Below, piece by piece: positions 50,984 through 59,137 of a stretch of DNA of 64,000 nt (positions are counted from its first letter, which is position 1; every line of letters begins with the position of its first letter). The stretch is from assembly GCA_040902895.1 (NCBI GenBank), contig JBBDWL010000138.1, positions 124,001-188,000 on the forward strand. The letters run 5' to 3'. Source of the stretch: JALYRV01 sp040902895. Its GTDB lineage: Bacteria > Acidobacteriota > Vicinamibacteria > Vicinamibacterales > SCN-69-37. The notes below the pieces were generated by a model, which worked only from the letters and a program-made list of their open reading frames with translations, searched no databases and was not told where the DNA came from. The translations under genes and the position numbers were made by a program.

Positions 50984-52765
50984 TCAGCGGACCGAGTCGA
51001 CGCTGAACGATACCTCACGCGAGCCGCGGACGGTCACATCGAGGCGCCGATCCCACGCGCCGAGCACGGCCTGCCGCAGTGTCGTGGCATTGCCGGCCTG
51101 ATTCTCGGTGTAGATCGACTGCACCGAGGGCGGCAGGCTTCCCATGGCTTCGCCGTTGACGATCGCGCCGGGGGCGTTGGCGAGCAGGCGCACGTAAATG
51201 CGGTTCGAGCGAGGCGTTTCGTTCAGCACGCGCACGAGATCGCCCAGCGTGGCCGGATTGGCCGCGCGTCCGTCGCGCCGCTCCCATTCGGCCAGGGCCG
51301 TGCCGTCGCTGATCATCAGCGAGAGCCGGCCGCGCGCATAGGCCGGCACTTCCACGGGAATCGTGAGGGTTTCAGCCGCGCCCCGGAAATGCCGCACCTG
51401 TACGTGCAGCGGCACGATGTCGCCGGCGCGCGGCCGCACGGCGTCGATCCACGCACGTTCGATCGTGGCCGAGGCCGTCGTCTCACGGGCCGCGACCTCC
51501 ATCGCGATGCCGGTCACGCGCGCCTTGCCGCGATCGGTGGCGAGCAGCGCCGCAAGCGGCCCGGCCACGGTCGCCGCCCCGCCCGGCAGCGCCATCTCGC
51601 CCGACACCACATCGTCGAACGTCACCGACCCTTGGCCTTCGACGTCGACAGAGCCCTTGATGGCGAACGTGCTCGCGCCGGCCTGCCGTTCGTATGAGAT
51701 CAGCGCGTTGAGCACGGCGACGTATCCGTACAGCGGCGTGAGCAGCTGATCGTGAACGATGCCGAACGTCATGTCGCGCCGGATGCCGCGCTCCGACGTG
51801 AGCTTGATCGTCACCGGAATCATGCGGGCGCGCGCGCCGAGCTGGCCCGCGATGGTCGTGGCGCGATCCTGCGTGACGGCGCCGACTTCCTCGCCGAGCG
51901 AGGCAATCTTCATCGACATCGCCATGCTGGGCAGGATGGCCATCACATCGGCGCGGGTCATGGGAAATTCGATCGGGCCTAGATTGAGGAAAGGATGGCC
52001 GAACGCGTATACGCGCGATCCGTCGACATGCGTAACCGTTCCGGTCGCGCCAATCTGCAGATCCCCGTTGATGATGGAGACGCCGATGGCGTCGCCCGGC
52101 TCGAAGCCTGCATTCGACCGGCGCGTTGAGACGCCCGTCCCTGCGGTGACTGGCACGAACGAGGTCGTTGACAACGCTGACTGGAGGAACGAGACCACGC
52201 GCGGTTCCATGCCGCCGAGTACCAGCGGCACGCCGATCGGACGCAGGCCTTCAGCTGCCGCGGCCGCGCTCATGGGCGCGCCGAACAGACGGGCATGCGC
52301 CGCGCGAAGTGATGCGGCCACGCCCTCGTGGGTCAGCGGGAACTCGAGCGCGACGTCGCCGGCGCGCGATCGCGGCGTCGCCAGGGCGGCGTCTTCGATC
52401 ATCTCGGCAATCGGCGTGATGCCGGCGATGGCTTCCTTCGGAAACGCGCCCAGCGCGTACGAGACGGCGCCGACCAGCCGGCCGTCGATGTACACCGGGC
52501 TGCCGCTCATCCCTTGAATGACGCCGGCATCCTTGATCGGGCCGCCCTCGAGCCGCGCGAGGATGATGTCGCGCTTCGGACCGATCACATTTTTCAGCAC
52601 GCCGATCATGTGTGCTTTGAACGGCTCGCGGGCCGAACCGGCAAACACGGTGTGGCCGGTGCCAATCATGCCGGGACGGATATCGGCGACCGGCATGAAC
52701 TCGGGTGAGGCGGGCGGCGCGGCCGCCCACAGAACGGCCAAGGCGACGGCGAAGGAGCGTTTCAT
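50984..52765 (-). CDS. Secreted SpoIVB-type (S55) serine peptidase
   Basis: 593 aa from ATG at 52765, giving a clean signal peptide ('KRSFAVALAVLWAAAPPA'). The S55 domain has the probable catalytic His in 'GTGHTVFAG' and Ser in 'GMSGSPVYIDGRLVGAVSYA', with 'VYAFGHPFLNLGPIEFPMT' downstream. In Bacillus this family cuts a membrane-complex protein during signalling; its acidobacterial role is unknown. Divergent from the aromatic operon, across its leader region. Confidence 0.85.
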   Translation of the reverse strand: MKRSFAVALAVLWAAAPPASPEFMPVADIRPGMIGTGHTVFAGSAREPFKAHMIGVLKNVIGPKRDIILARLEGGPIKDAGVIQGMSGSPVYIDGRLVGAVSYALGAFPKEAIAGITPIAEMIEDAALATPRSRAGDVALEFPLTHEGVAASLRAAHARLFGAPMSAAAAAEGLRPIGVPLVLGGMEPRVVSFLQSALSTTSFVPVTAGTGVSTRRSNAGFEPGDAIGVSIINGDLQIGATGTVTHVDGSRVYAFGHPFLNLGPIEFPMTRADVMAILPSMAMSMKIASLGEEVGAVTQDRATTIAGQLGARARMIPVTIKLTSERGIRRDMTFGIVHDQLLTPLYGYVAVLNALISYERQAGASTFAIKGSVDVEGQGSVTFDDVVSGEMALPGGAATVAGPLAALLATDRGKARVTGIAMEVAARETTASATIERAWIDAVRPRAGDIVPLHVQVRHFRGAAETLTIPVEVPAYARGRLSLMISDGTALAEWERRDGRAANPATLGDLVRVLNETPRSNRIYVRLLANAPGAIVNGEAMGSLPPSVQSIYTENQAGNATTLRQAVLGAWDRRLDVTVRGSREVSFSVDSVR

Positions 52766-52833
52766 GGTGTTCAACGAGGGTAGCAACCGCCCACGCACCG
52801 GTCAAGGCGGATAACCTGCGCCGCCTCAGCGGT

Positions 52834-52863
52834 TTGACACGGCAAAAGCCGGTTTGCTATTGT
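52834..52863 (+). promoter_or_regulatory. Promoter of the aro-trp-tyr operon
   Basis: TTGACA (52834-52839), an 18-base spacer and TATTGT (52858-52863). The spacer holds a small inverted repeat CGGC-AAAA-GCCG. Predicted start near 52870, 17 bases before the leader peptide ATG. Confidence 0.6.
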
Positions 52864-52886
52864 GCCTTCCAGTGTCGAGCCGCTTC

Positions 52887-52970
52887 ATGCAGTCGGGCCA
52901 CGCCGGGGAGCGCTACGCGTCCTACTGGCGGTGGTATGCCCGGACGCCTGAAGGGGCCTTCACGCGATGA
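52887..52970 (+). CDS. Leader peptide with Tyr-Trp-Arg-Trp-Tyr run
   Basis: 27 codons from ATG to TGA. Residues 10-17 read YASYWRWY (Tyr at 10, 13, 17; Trp at 14, 16) and Phe is at 25. Six aromatic residues in 27 codons is far above the local average. The Trp/Tyr codons end 11 bases before the segment that competes for the terminator, suitable spacing for a stalled ribosome. The Shine-Dalgarno sequence is weak (GAG). Expected to act by being translated, not as a stable protein. Confidence 0.6.
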   Translation: MQSGHAGERYASYWRWYARTPEGAFTR

Positions 52971-53008
52971 CCCGCACCTAGCGCGGTTTTTCACGAGGAA
53001 AGTTCGAA

Positions 53009-53043
53009 GCCTCTTCAGCCCTCCGGGTGAAGAGGCTTTTTTT
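53009..53043 (+). terminator. Intrinsic terminator (attenuator) abutting the aroDE start codon
   Basis: Arms GCCTCTTCA/TGAAGAGGC (9 bp, plus two A-T pairs and an inner CCC/GGG), then seven T (53037-53043). The aroDE ATG begins at 53044. The 3' arm contains GAAGAGG, the only Shine-Dalgarno-like sequence for aroDE, so the folded hairpin would also block translation. Confidence 0.85.
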
Positions 53044-54486
53044 ATGTCGATTCGCATTGTCGAAACCGTGACGGCCGCCACCACGGCGGAGCTGCGCCTC
53101 GGGAGGGAAGCGGCGGAGGCCCGCGCCGACGTGGTCGAGCTGCGGATCGACGGCGTCAGGGATCTCGATCTTCCGGCTGTGCTCGCCGATCGGCGGGCGC
53201 CCGTCATCGTCACGTGCCGTCCGGTGTGGGAAGGCGGAAAATTCGACGGGCTCGAGCCCGATCGGCTGCGGCTGTTGCGGCGGGCGCGCGCGCTTGGGGC
53301 CGAGTTCATCGATGTCGAGTTCCGTGCCGACTGGCGATCGGTTGCCGCGATCGAACGGCCGGAGCCGACGGCGGCGCCTGCGATTCCGCGCGATGGCCTC
53401 GTCTTGTCATTCCATGATTTCGCGGGCGTTCCGCCTGATCTCGAGCTGATTGCCGCGGCCATGGCGGGGTCAGGCGCGGACGTTGTCAAGATTGCCGTGA
53501 CACCGTCGCATCTCTCCGACTGCGAGCAGTTGCGGCGGGCCGGGCGTCTGCTCAGAACCGGTGCCGTGATCGGCATGGGGCCGGCTGGTGTCATCACGCG
53601 CGTCGCGCCGCACATGTTCAATTCATGCTGGACCTACGGCGGCGAGCTTTCATCGGTTGGACAGATGCCGGCGCGTGACCTGCGCGACATTTACGGGATT
53701 GGCCGCGTCAGCGCGGACGCGGCGCTGTTCGGCGTCGTAGGACGCCCGGTCATGCACTCGCGGTCGCCGCTCCTGCACAACGCCGCCTTCCGGCATGAGG
53801 GCCTCGACGCCGTGTACGCACCGCTCGAGGCGCATGACTTCGCAGACTTCAACGCGTTCGCGCGCGCCTTCGGCGTGAAGGGTGCCAGTGTGACGGCGCC
53901 GTTCAAGGGAGACGCGTGTGCGTCGGCCGCCGCCTCCGACGCCGCCGCGAAGGAGACGCAGGCCGCGAACACATTACGGCGCACCGCGAGGGGATGGACG
54001 GCCGCGAATACGGACGGCGAGGGATTTCTGGCACCGCTGGCAGGCGTTGAGCTGTGCGGAATTCGCGCGGCCGTCATCGGCCTGGGAGGAGCGGCTCGCT
54101 CGGTGCGGCACGCCCTCACGGCATCGGGCGCGCACGTGACGCTGCTCGGGCGCGACGATCTCGATCGCGCGAGTGAGCCCTGGGATCTGCTCGTCAACGC
54201 GACGCCCGTCGGCACCGCACCAGCCGTTGACGAGTCGGTGCTCGCGGGCCGGAGCATTCGCGCGCGAATCGTGTACGACCTGGTTTACAACCCCACCGAT
54301 ACACAGTTGCTGAAGGACGCGCGCGCATCGGGCGCGCGTACGATCGGCGGCATGCCCATGCTCGTCGCACAGGCGTGCCGCCAGTTTGAATTCTGGTTCG
54401 GGCGCCCGGCGCCGGTCGAGGCATACCAACGCGCCGCGCAGGCATTGACGGCTTATGAAACAGACGACATTCGACGAGTTCGTTGA
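53044..54486 (+). CDS. aroDE: Bifunctional 3-dehydroquinate dehydratase / shikimate dehydrogenase
   Basis: 480 aa. Residues 1-215: type I dehydroquinase barrel, with Schiff-base Lys in 'DVVKIAVTP' and 'GPAGVITRV'. Residues 225-480: shikimate dehydrogenase, with 'HSRSPLLHNAAF', catalytic Lys in 'VTAPFKG', Asp in 'NTDGEGF' and NADP-binding 'GLGGAARSV'. Catalyses steps 3 and 4 of the shikimate pathway. The same fusion is known in plants and some bacteria. First gene after the attenuator; overlaps trpE by 32 bases. Confidence 0.95.
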   Translation: MSIRIVETVTAATTAELRLGREAAEARADVVELRIDGVRDLDLPAVLADRRAPVIVTCRPVWEGGKFDGLEPDRLRLLRRARALGAEFIDVEFRADWRSVAAIERPEPTAAPAIPRDGLVLSFHDFAGVPPDLELIAAAMAGSGADVVKIAVTPSHLSDCEQLRRAGRLLRTGAVIGMGPAGVITRVAPHMFNSCWTYGGELSSVGQMPARDLRDIYGIGRVSADAALFGVVGRPVMHSRSPLLHNAAFRHEGLDAVYAPLEAHDFADFNAFARAFGVKGASVTAPFKGDACASAAASDAAAKETQAANTLRRTARGWTAANTDGEGFLAPLAGVELCGIRAAVIGLGGAARSVRHALTASGAHVTLLGRDDLDRASEPWDLLVNATPVGTAPAVDESVLAGRSIRARIVYDLVYNPTDTQLLKDARASGARTIGGMPMLVAQACRQFEFWFGRPAPVEAYQRAAQALTAYETDDIRRVR

Positions 54487-55954
54487 TCTCACGCGCCGCG
54501 GCACGTTCGTGCCCGTCGTGCGCGAGATCATGGCCGACCTGATCACGCCGGTCTCGGCGTTCCTGAAGATCGCGGAGCACTCCGACTATGCCTTCCTCTT
54601 CGAGAGCGTCGAGGGCGGCGAGCACGTCGCGCGCTATTCGTTTCTCGGAAAGGATCCCTTCCTCGTGCTTCGCGCCCGCCAGGGGAAGATCGTCATCGAG
54701 CGCGCCGGCACGCGCACGGAGCTGGACGAGCCGTTCGTTCAGAGCCTGCGGCGCATCATGAACGAATTCCAGTCGCCGTTCGTCCCGGGGCTGCCGCGGT
54801 TTACCGGTGGCGCGGTCGGCTTCATCGGCTACGACGCCTCGCCCGTCTTCGAACCGGCCCTCGACGGCGCCTGGCAGCGCCGCAGCGCTCGGCTGGGCGG
54901 TCTGCCGCCGGCGGGGGAAGACGATGCGGGGTTCATGCTGTTCGATACGGTGCTTGCCTTCGATCACGTGAAGCACCGGATCCTGGTCATCGCGAATGCG
55001 CGAGTCGCACCGGGCGAGGATCTCGAGGCGCTCTACCAGTTCGCGTGCGCCAAGATCGACTTTCTCGAGCGCGAGCTGCAGCGCGGTCTCTCGCAGGCCG
55101 AGCCGGCGGCGTCGAAGCCGCTGTCGATCGAGGCCAATCAGACGCGCGAAGACTTCGAGACGGCCGTGCGCACCATTCAGTCGCGCATCGGCGCCGGCGA
55201 CATCTACCAGGCGGTCTTCTCGCAGCGCTTTGAAACGTCGACGCGCGCCGATCCCTTCGACGTCTATCGCGCGCTGCGGTACGTGAATCCGTCCCCGTAC
55301 ATGTATTTCATGCGGCTCGGCGGCCTCACCATCGTGGGATCCTCGCCCGAGATGCTGGTGCGCGTGGAAGGCAGCCGCGTCGAGACGCATCCGATCGCAG
55401 GCACGCGGCCGCGCGGGCAGTCTGACGAGGAGGATCTGCGGCTGGCCGAAGAGCTCAAGCGCAACGAGAAGGAGCGGGCCGAGCATGTGATGCTCGTGGA
55501 TCTCGGGCGCAACGATCTCGGACGCGTCTGCGAGTACGGGACCGTGCGCGTGCCGCAGTACATGTCGCTCGAGCGCTACTCGCACGTCATGCACCTCGTG
55601 TCCACCGTCGAGGGGCGGCTCTCGGACGGCAGCGACCGGCTCGATGCGCTCGCCGCGACGTTCCCGGCCGGCACCGTGTCGGGCGCGCCGAAGATTCGCG
55701 CGATGGAGATTCTGGCGGAGCTGGAGCCCACGCCGCGCGGCATCTACGGCGGCGCGATCGGCTATCTCGATTTCGCCGGCAACCTCGACTTCTGCATCGC
55801 CATCCGCACCATCACGATGCGCGACGGCCGCGCCACCGTCCAGGCCGGCGCCGGCATCGTCGCCGACTCGCAGCCGCTGGCCGAGTACGAGGAAACGCGC
55901 GACAAGGCGAAGGCCCTGCTGACGGCGCTCGACATGGCGGAGCAGGGCTTATGA
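54455..55954 (+). CDS. trpE: Anthranilate synthase component I
   Basis: 499 aa. N-terminal Trp-feedback region with 'FLFESVEGGEHVARYSFLG', and a chorismate-binding C-terminal domain with 'HPIAGTRPRG', 'GTVSGAPKIRAMEIL' and 'YGGAIGYLDF'. Converts chorismate to anthranilate using ammonia from TrpG. It overlaps aroDE; 67 bases separate its stop from the trpG GTG. Confidence 0.96.
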   Translation: MKQTTFDEFVDLTRRGTFVPVVREIMADLITPVSAFLKIAEHSDYAFLFESVEGGEHVARYSFLGKDPFLVLRARQGKIVIERAGTRTELDEPFVQSLRRIMNEFQSPFVPGLPRFTGGAVGFIGYDASPVFEPALDGAWQRRSARLGGLPPAGEDDAGFMLFDTVLAFDHVKHRILVIANARVAPGEDLEALYQFACAKIDFLERELQRGLSQAEPAASKPLSIEANQTREDFETAVRTIQSRIGAGDIYQAVFSQRFETSTRADPFDVYRALRYVNPSPYMYFMRLGGLTIVGSSPEMLVRVEGSRVETHPIAGTRPRGQSDEEDLRLAEELKRNEKERAEHVMLVDLGRNDLGRVCEYGTVRVPQYMSLERYSHVMHLVSTVEGRLSDGSDRLDALAATFPAGTVSGAPKIRAMEILAELEPTPRGIYGGAIGYLDFAGNLDFCIAIRTITMRDGRATVQAGAGIVADSQPLAEYEETRDKAKALLTALDMAEQGL

Positions 55955-55988
55955 ATAGCGGCGAGCGCAATGGCGCGAGCCGCTCATG

Positions 55989-56021
55989 CCCGGGGCCCAA
56001 GGCCCAGGGCCCAGGGCCTGT
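55989..56021 (+). repeat. GGCCCAG tandem palindromic sequence upstream of trpG
   Basis: GGGCCCAAGGCCCAGGGCCC-type heptamer units directly before the trpG GTG. The last 13 bases equal the string at the der stop codon (23868-23880). Self-complementary, so it could form a small hairpin between trpE and trpG. Confidence 0.45.
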
Positions 56022-56588
<567 letters not shown>

Positions 56589-56594
56589 CGAATC

Positions 56595-57626
56595 ATGTCG
56601 ATGTTCACGGTGTTGCTTGGGAAACTGCAGCGGCGCGAAGACCTCACTGTCGACGAGGCGGCGGGCGCGATGGCCGAGATCATGGAGGGACGTGCCGCCT
56701 CATCGCAGATTGCGGCGCTGCTGGTCGGCCTCGCGATGAAGGGGGAGCGGCCGGCGGAAATCGTCGGCCTCGCGCGCGCCATGCGTCATCGTGCGGCGAA
56801 GCTACCGCTGCCCGCCGGCATCACCGACGTGTTCGACACATGCGGCACAGGGGGCGACGGGGCTGAGACGTTCAATGTGTCGACGGCGGCGGCCCTGGCG
56901 GTCGCCGCGTGCGGCGTGCCGGTCGCGAAGCATGGGAATCGATCCGTCTCGAGCCGCTGCGGCAGCGCGGATGTCTTCGAATCGCTCGGCGTGAAGATCG
57001 ACGCAAGCCCTGAGGTTGCGTCCCGCTGTCTGGCGCAGGCCGGCATCGCCTTTCTGTTCGCGCCGGCGTTTCATCCGTCGATGAAGCACGCCGCCGCCAC
57101 GCGCAAGGAGCTCGGCATCCGTACCGCCTTCAACCTGCTCGGGCCGCTCACCAATCCGGCGGGCGCCGCGCGTCAGCTGGTGGGCGTGCCGCGTCCCGAG
57201 CTCACTGAGCTCGTCGCGCGATCGCTCGCGATGCTGGGCACGAAGCGCGCCTGGGTCGTTCACGGCGCCGACGGGCTCGATGAGCTGTCAACGACCGGGT
57301 ACTCGAAGGTGTCGGAGTGCAGAGACGGCGCCGTCAATACTTTTTATCTGCATCCGGCGGAGTTCGGGTTGCCGACGTCGTCCCGTGGCGATCTTCGCGG
57401 GTTGGACGCGACGGGCAATGCGGAAATCATTCGCAGCATTCTCGCCGGCGCCCCCGGGGCGCCGCGCGACATCGTGCTCTACAATGCCGCCGCGTCGCTG
57501 CTCATTGCGGGACGCGTCGCGACGCTGCAGGAGGGCGTGACGCTCGCGGCGGAGGCGATCGACTCCGGGACAGCGGCTGGCGTCCTCGACCGGCTTGTGG
57601 GCACGTCGCAGGAGGCCGCGGCGTGA
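56595..57626 (+). CDS. trpD: Anthranilate phosphoribosyltransferase
   Basis: 343 aa. PRPP/metal motifs 'DTCGTGGDGAETFNVSTAAA' and 'KHGNRSVSSRCGSADVFE'. Second step of Trp synthesis. Six bases after trpG; its stop overlaps the trpC GTG. Confidence 0.96.
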   Translation: MSMFTVLLGKLQRREDLTVDEAAGAMAEIMEGRAASSQIAALLVGLAMKGERPAEIVGLARAMRHRAAKLPLPAGITDVFDTCGTGGDGAETFNVSTAAALAVAACGVPVAKHGNRSVSSRCGSADVFESLGVKIDASPEVASRCLAQAGIAFLFAPAFHPSMKHAAATRKELGIRTAFNLLGPLTNPAGAARQLVGVPRPELTELVARSLAMLGTKRAWVVHGADGLDELSTTGYSKVSECRDGAVNTFYLHPAEFGLPTSSRGDLRGLDATGNAEIIRSILAGAPGAPRDIVLYNAAASLLIAGRVATLQEGVTLAAEAIDSGTAAGVLDRLVGTSQEAAA

Positions 57627-58504
57627 GAGCCTCGCTGCTGCGCACGATCGTCGCCGCCACCGAACGCGCCGTCACGGAGCGCGAGACGAAAGTCCCGCTC
57701 GCCGGCCTGCGCGTGGACCGAGCGCCGCGCAGACCGGCGCACGCGTTCAGGGCCGCCTTCGATGGGACGTCTCTCCGTCCGCGCATCATCGCGGAGTGCA
57801 AGCGGCGATCGCCCTCGAAGGGCATTCTTCGTGAGGCCTACGATCCTGCCGCAATCGCGGCCGCGTACGAAGAAGCGGGCGCGGCGGCGGTCTCGGTGCT
57901 GACCGAGCCGGCCTTTTTCGATGGCGCGCTCGAGCATCTGACGGCGGTGCGCGCGGCCGTGACGATTCCGGTGCTGCGCAAAGACTTCATCGTGTCGCGC
58001 TACCAGATTGCCGAGGCCCGTGCGGCCGGCGCCGACGCCGTGCTGCTGATCCTCGCCGCGCTCTCCGATGAGGCGTTGATCGATTTACTGCAGGCGGCGC
58101 GCGAGTTCGACCTCGACACGCTGGTCGAGACGCATGACCGCGCCGAGATTGCGCGCGCGGTCGATGCGGGCGCGGAGATCATCGGCGTCAACAGCCGCAA
58201 CCTGCATACGCTCAAGGTGGATCCGAATCTTGCCCGTGAACTCGCCGCCGCCATCCCGTCGACTGTGATCGGGATTGCGGAGAGCGGCATTCGTGATGCG
58301 ACAGCCGTCTCGTCGCTCAGCGCGGCCGGATATCGCGGTGTTCTGATCGGCGAGCAGTTCATGACGGCGCCAGATCCGGGCGCGGCGCTCAGAGAGCTGC
58401 TCGACGGAGTCCCTGACGGAGGCGCCGAGGACCGGAGCGGGGCGAAGGGGTCCCCGCGAGCGACGAGGCCAGGCGGGGTGCAGGGGACCCCGCCGGAAAT
58501 TTAG
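57623..58504 (+). CDS. trpC: Indole-3-glycerol-phosphate synthase with repeat-derived C-terminus
   Basis: 293 aa from GTG at 57623 (GTGA overlap with trpD). Core motifs are 'AECKRRSPSKG', 'VLRKDFIVS', 'VNSRNL' and 'GIAESGI'. Converts CdRP to indole-3-glycerol phosphate. The enzyme normally ends soon after 'GEQFM...LRELL'; here about 25 further residues are encoded by the 67-bp repeat also present in rpoZ, ending 'GGVQGTPPEI' in the same reading frame. trpF starts immediately after the stop. Confidence 0.94.
   Translation: MRASLLRTIVAATERAVTERETKVPLAGLRVDRAPRRPAHAFRAAFDGTSLRPRIIAECKRRSPSKGILREAYDPAAIAAAYEEAGAAAVSVLTEPAFFDGALEHLTAVRAAVTIPVLRKDFIVSRYQIAEARAAGADAVLLILAALSDEALIDLLQAAREFDLDTLVETHDRAEIARAVDAGAEIIGVNSRNLHTLKVDPNLARELAAAIPSTVIGIAESGIRDATAVSSLSAAGYRGVLIGEQFMTAPDPGAALRELLDGVPDGGAEDRSGAKGSPRATRPGGVQGTPPEI
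58429..58495 (+). repeat. 67-bp palindromic repeat, copy B (3' end of trpC)
   Basis: Near-identical to 16751-16816. Inverted arms GGGGTCCCC (58447-58455) and GGGGACCCC (58483-58491) with an inner CCCCGC/GCGGGG pair. Ends nine bases before the trpF ATG, so its hairpin lies over the trpF ribosome-binding region. Confidence 0.8.
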
Positions 58505-59137
58505 ATGACAAGGATCAAGATCTGCGGCATTACGCGCCCGGAAGATGCACGGGCCGCGGCCGTCGCGGGGGCCTCGGCCATCGGTATGGTGTTCTGGCCC
58601 GGCAGTCCGCGCGCGATCGACACCGCCACGGCGCGGGCGATCGTGGCGGCGTTGCCGGCCGGCGTGCCGGCGATAGGTGTGTTCGTCAATCAGAGTGCTG
58701 CCGAGATCAACCGGATCATCCAGGAGGCAGGCCTCTTCGCCGTGCAGCTGCACGGGGACGAGCCCGTGGACATGATCGCGCAGATCACGCGGCCTGTCGT
58801 TCGCGCGATCTCGCTTGAGTCGCGAGCGCGTCTCGATGATCTGCCGGCGCACGTCACGGTGCTGCTCGACGCGCATGATTCCGATCGCCGCGGGGGCACC
58901 GGCCGCGTGATCGACTGGACCGCCGCGCGTGAGATTGCCGCCGCGCGTCACGTGGTGCTCGCCGGAGGGCTGACGTCCGCCAACGTCGCGGAGGCGATCG
59001 CGGCCGTGCGGCCGTATGCCGTCGATGTCTCGAGCGGCGTCGAATCGGCGCCCGGCGTGAAAGACCATCGCCGGATCGAGCAGTTCGTCGCGGCAGTGAG
59101 ACGAGCCGCCGAATCTGGAGAGGCGACATGGGCATAG
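58505..59137 (+). CDS. trpF: Phosphoribosylanthranilate isomerase
   Basis: 210 aa. 'KICGITRPEDA' (catalytic Cys), 'GMVFWPGSPR', 'VQLHGDE' and a C-terminal 'DVSSGVESAPGVKD'. ATG directly follows the trpC stop with no gap and no good Shine-Dalgarno sequence, so translation probably depends on trpC. Overlaps trpB by 10 bases. Confidence 0.96.
   Translation: MTRIKICGITRPEDARAAAVAGASAIGMVFWPGSPRAIDTATARAIVAALPAGVPAIGVFVNQSAAEINRIIQEAGLFAVQLHGDEPVDMIAQITRPVVRAISLESRARLDDLPAHVTVLLDAHDSDRRGGTGRVIDWTAAREIAAARHVVLAGGLTSANVAEAIAAVRPYAVDVSSGVESAPGVKDHRRIEQFVAAVRRAAESGEATWA

Larger units (their letters stand above)
52870..53043 (+). promoter_or_regulatory. Candidate transcription-attenuation leader of the aromatic operon
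   Basis: About 174 nt. It holds a leader peptide with Tyr and Trp codons, a local hairpin (52946-52966, TGAAG/CTTCA), a segment CTGAAGGGGC (52948-52957) that can pair with GCCTCTTCAG (53009-53018) over 10 bp with one G-U pair, and an intrinsic terminator using that same 53009-53017 strand. The two pairings exclude each other, as in classical trp attenuators. No T-box or TRAP-repeat signature was seen. Confidence 0.7.

Noticed and set aside
52870..53043. 6S RNA, T-box or TRAP-type leader
   Set aside because: No long central-bubble rod of 6S, no T-box AGGGUGG-type element and no spaced GAG/UAG repeats; the leader-peptide model explains the features better.
57317..58504. Long trpC frame starting inside trpD
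   Set aside because: High-GC shadow frame; the GTG at 57623 overlaps the trpD stop and gives the family N-terminus.
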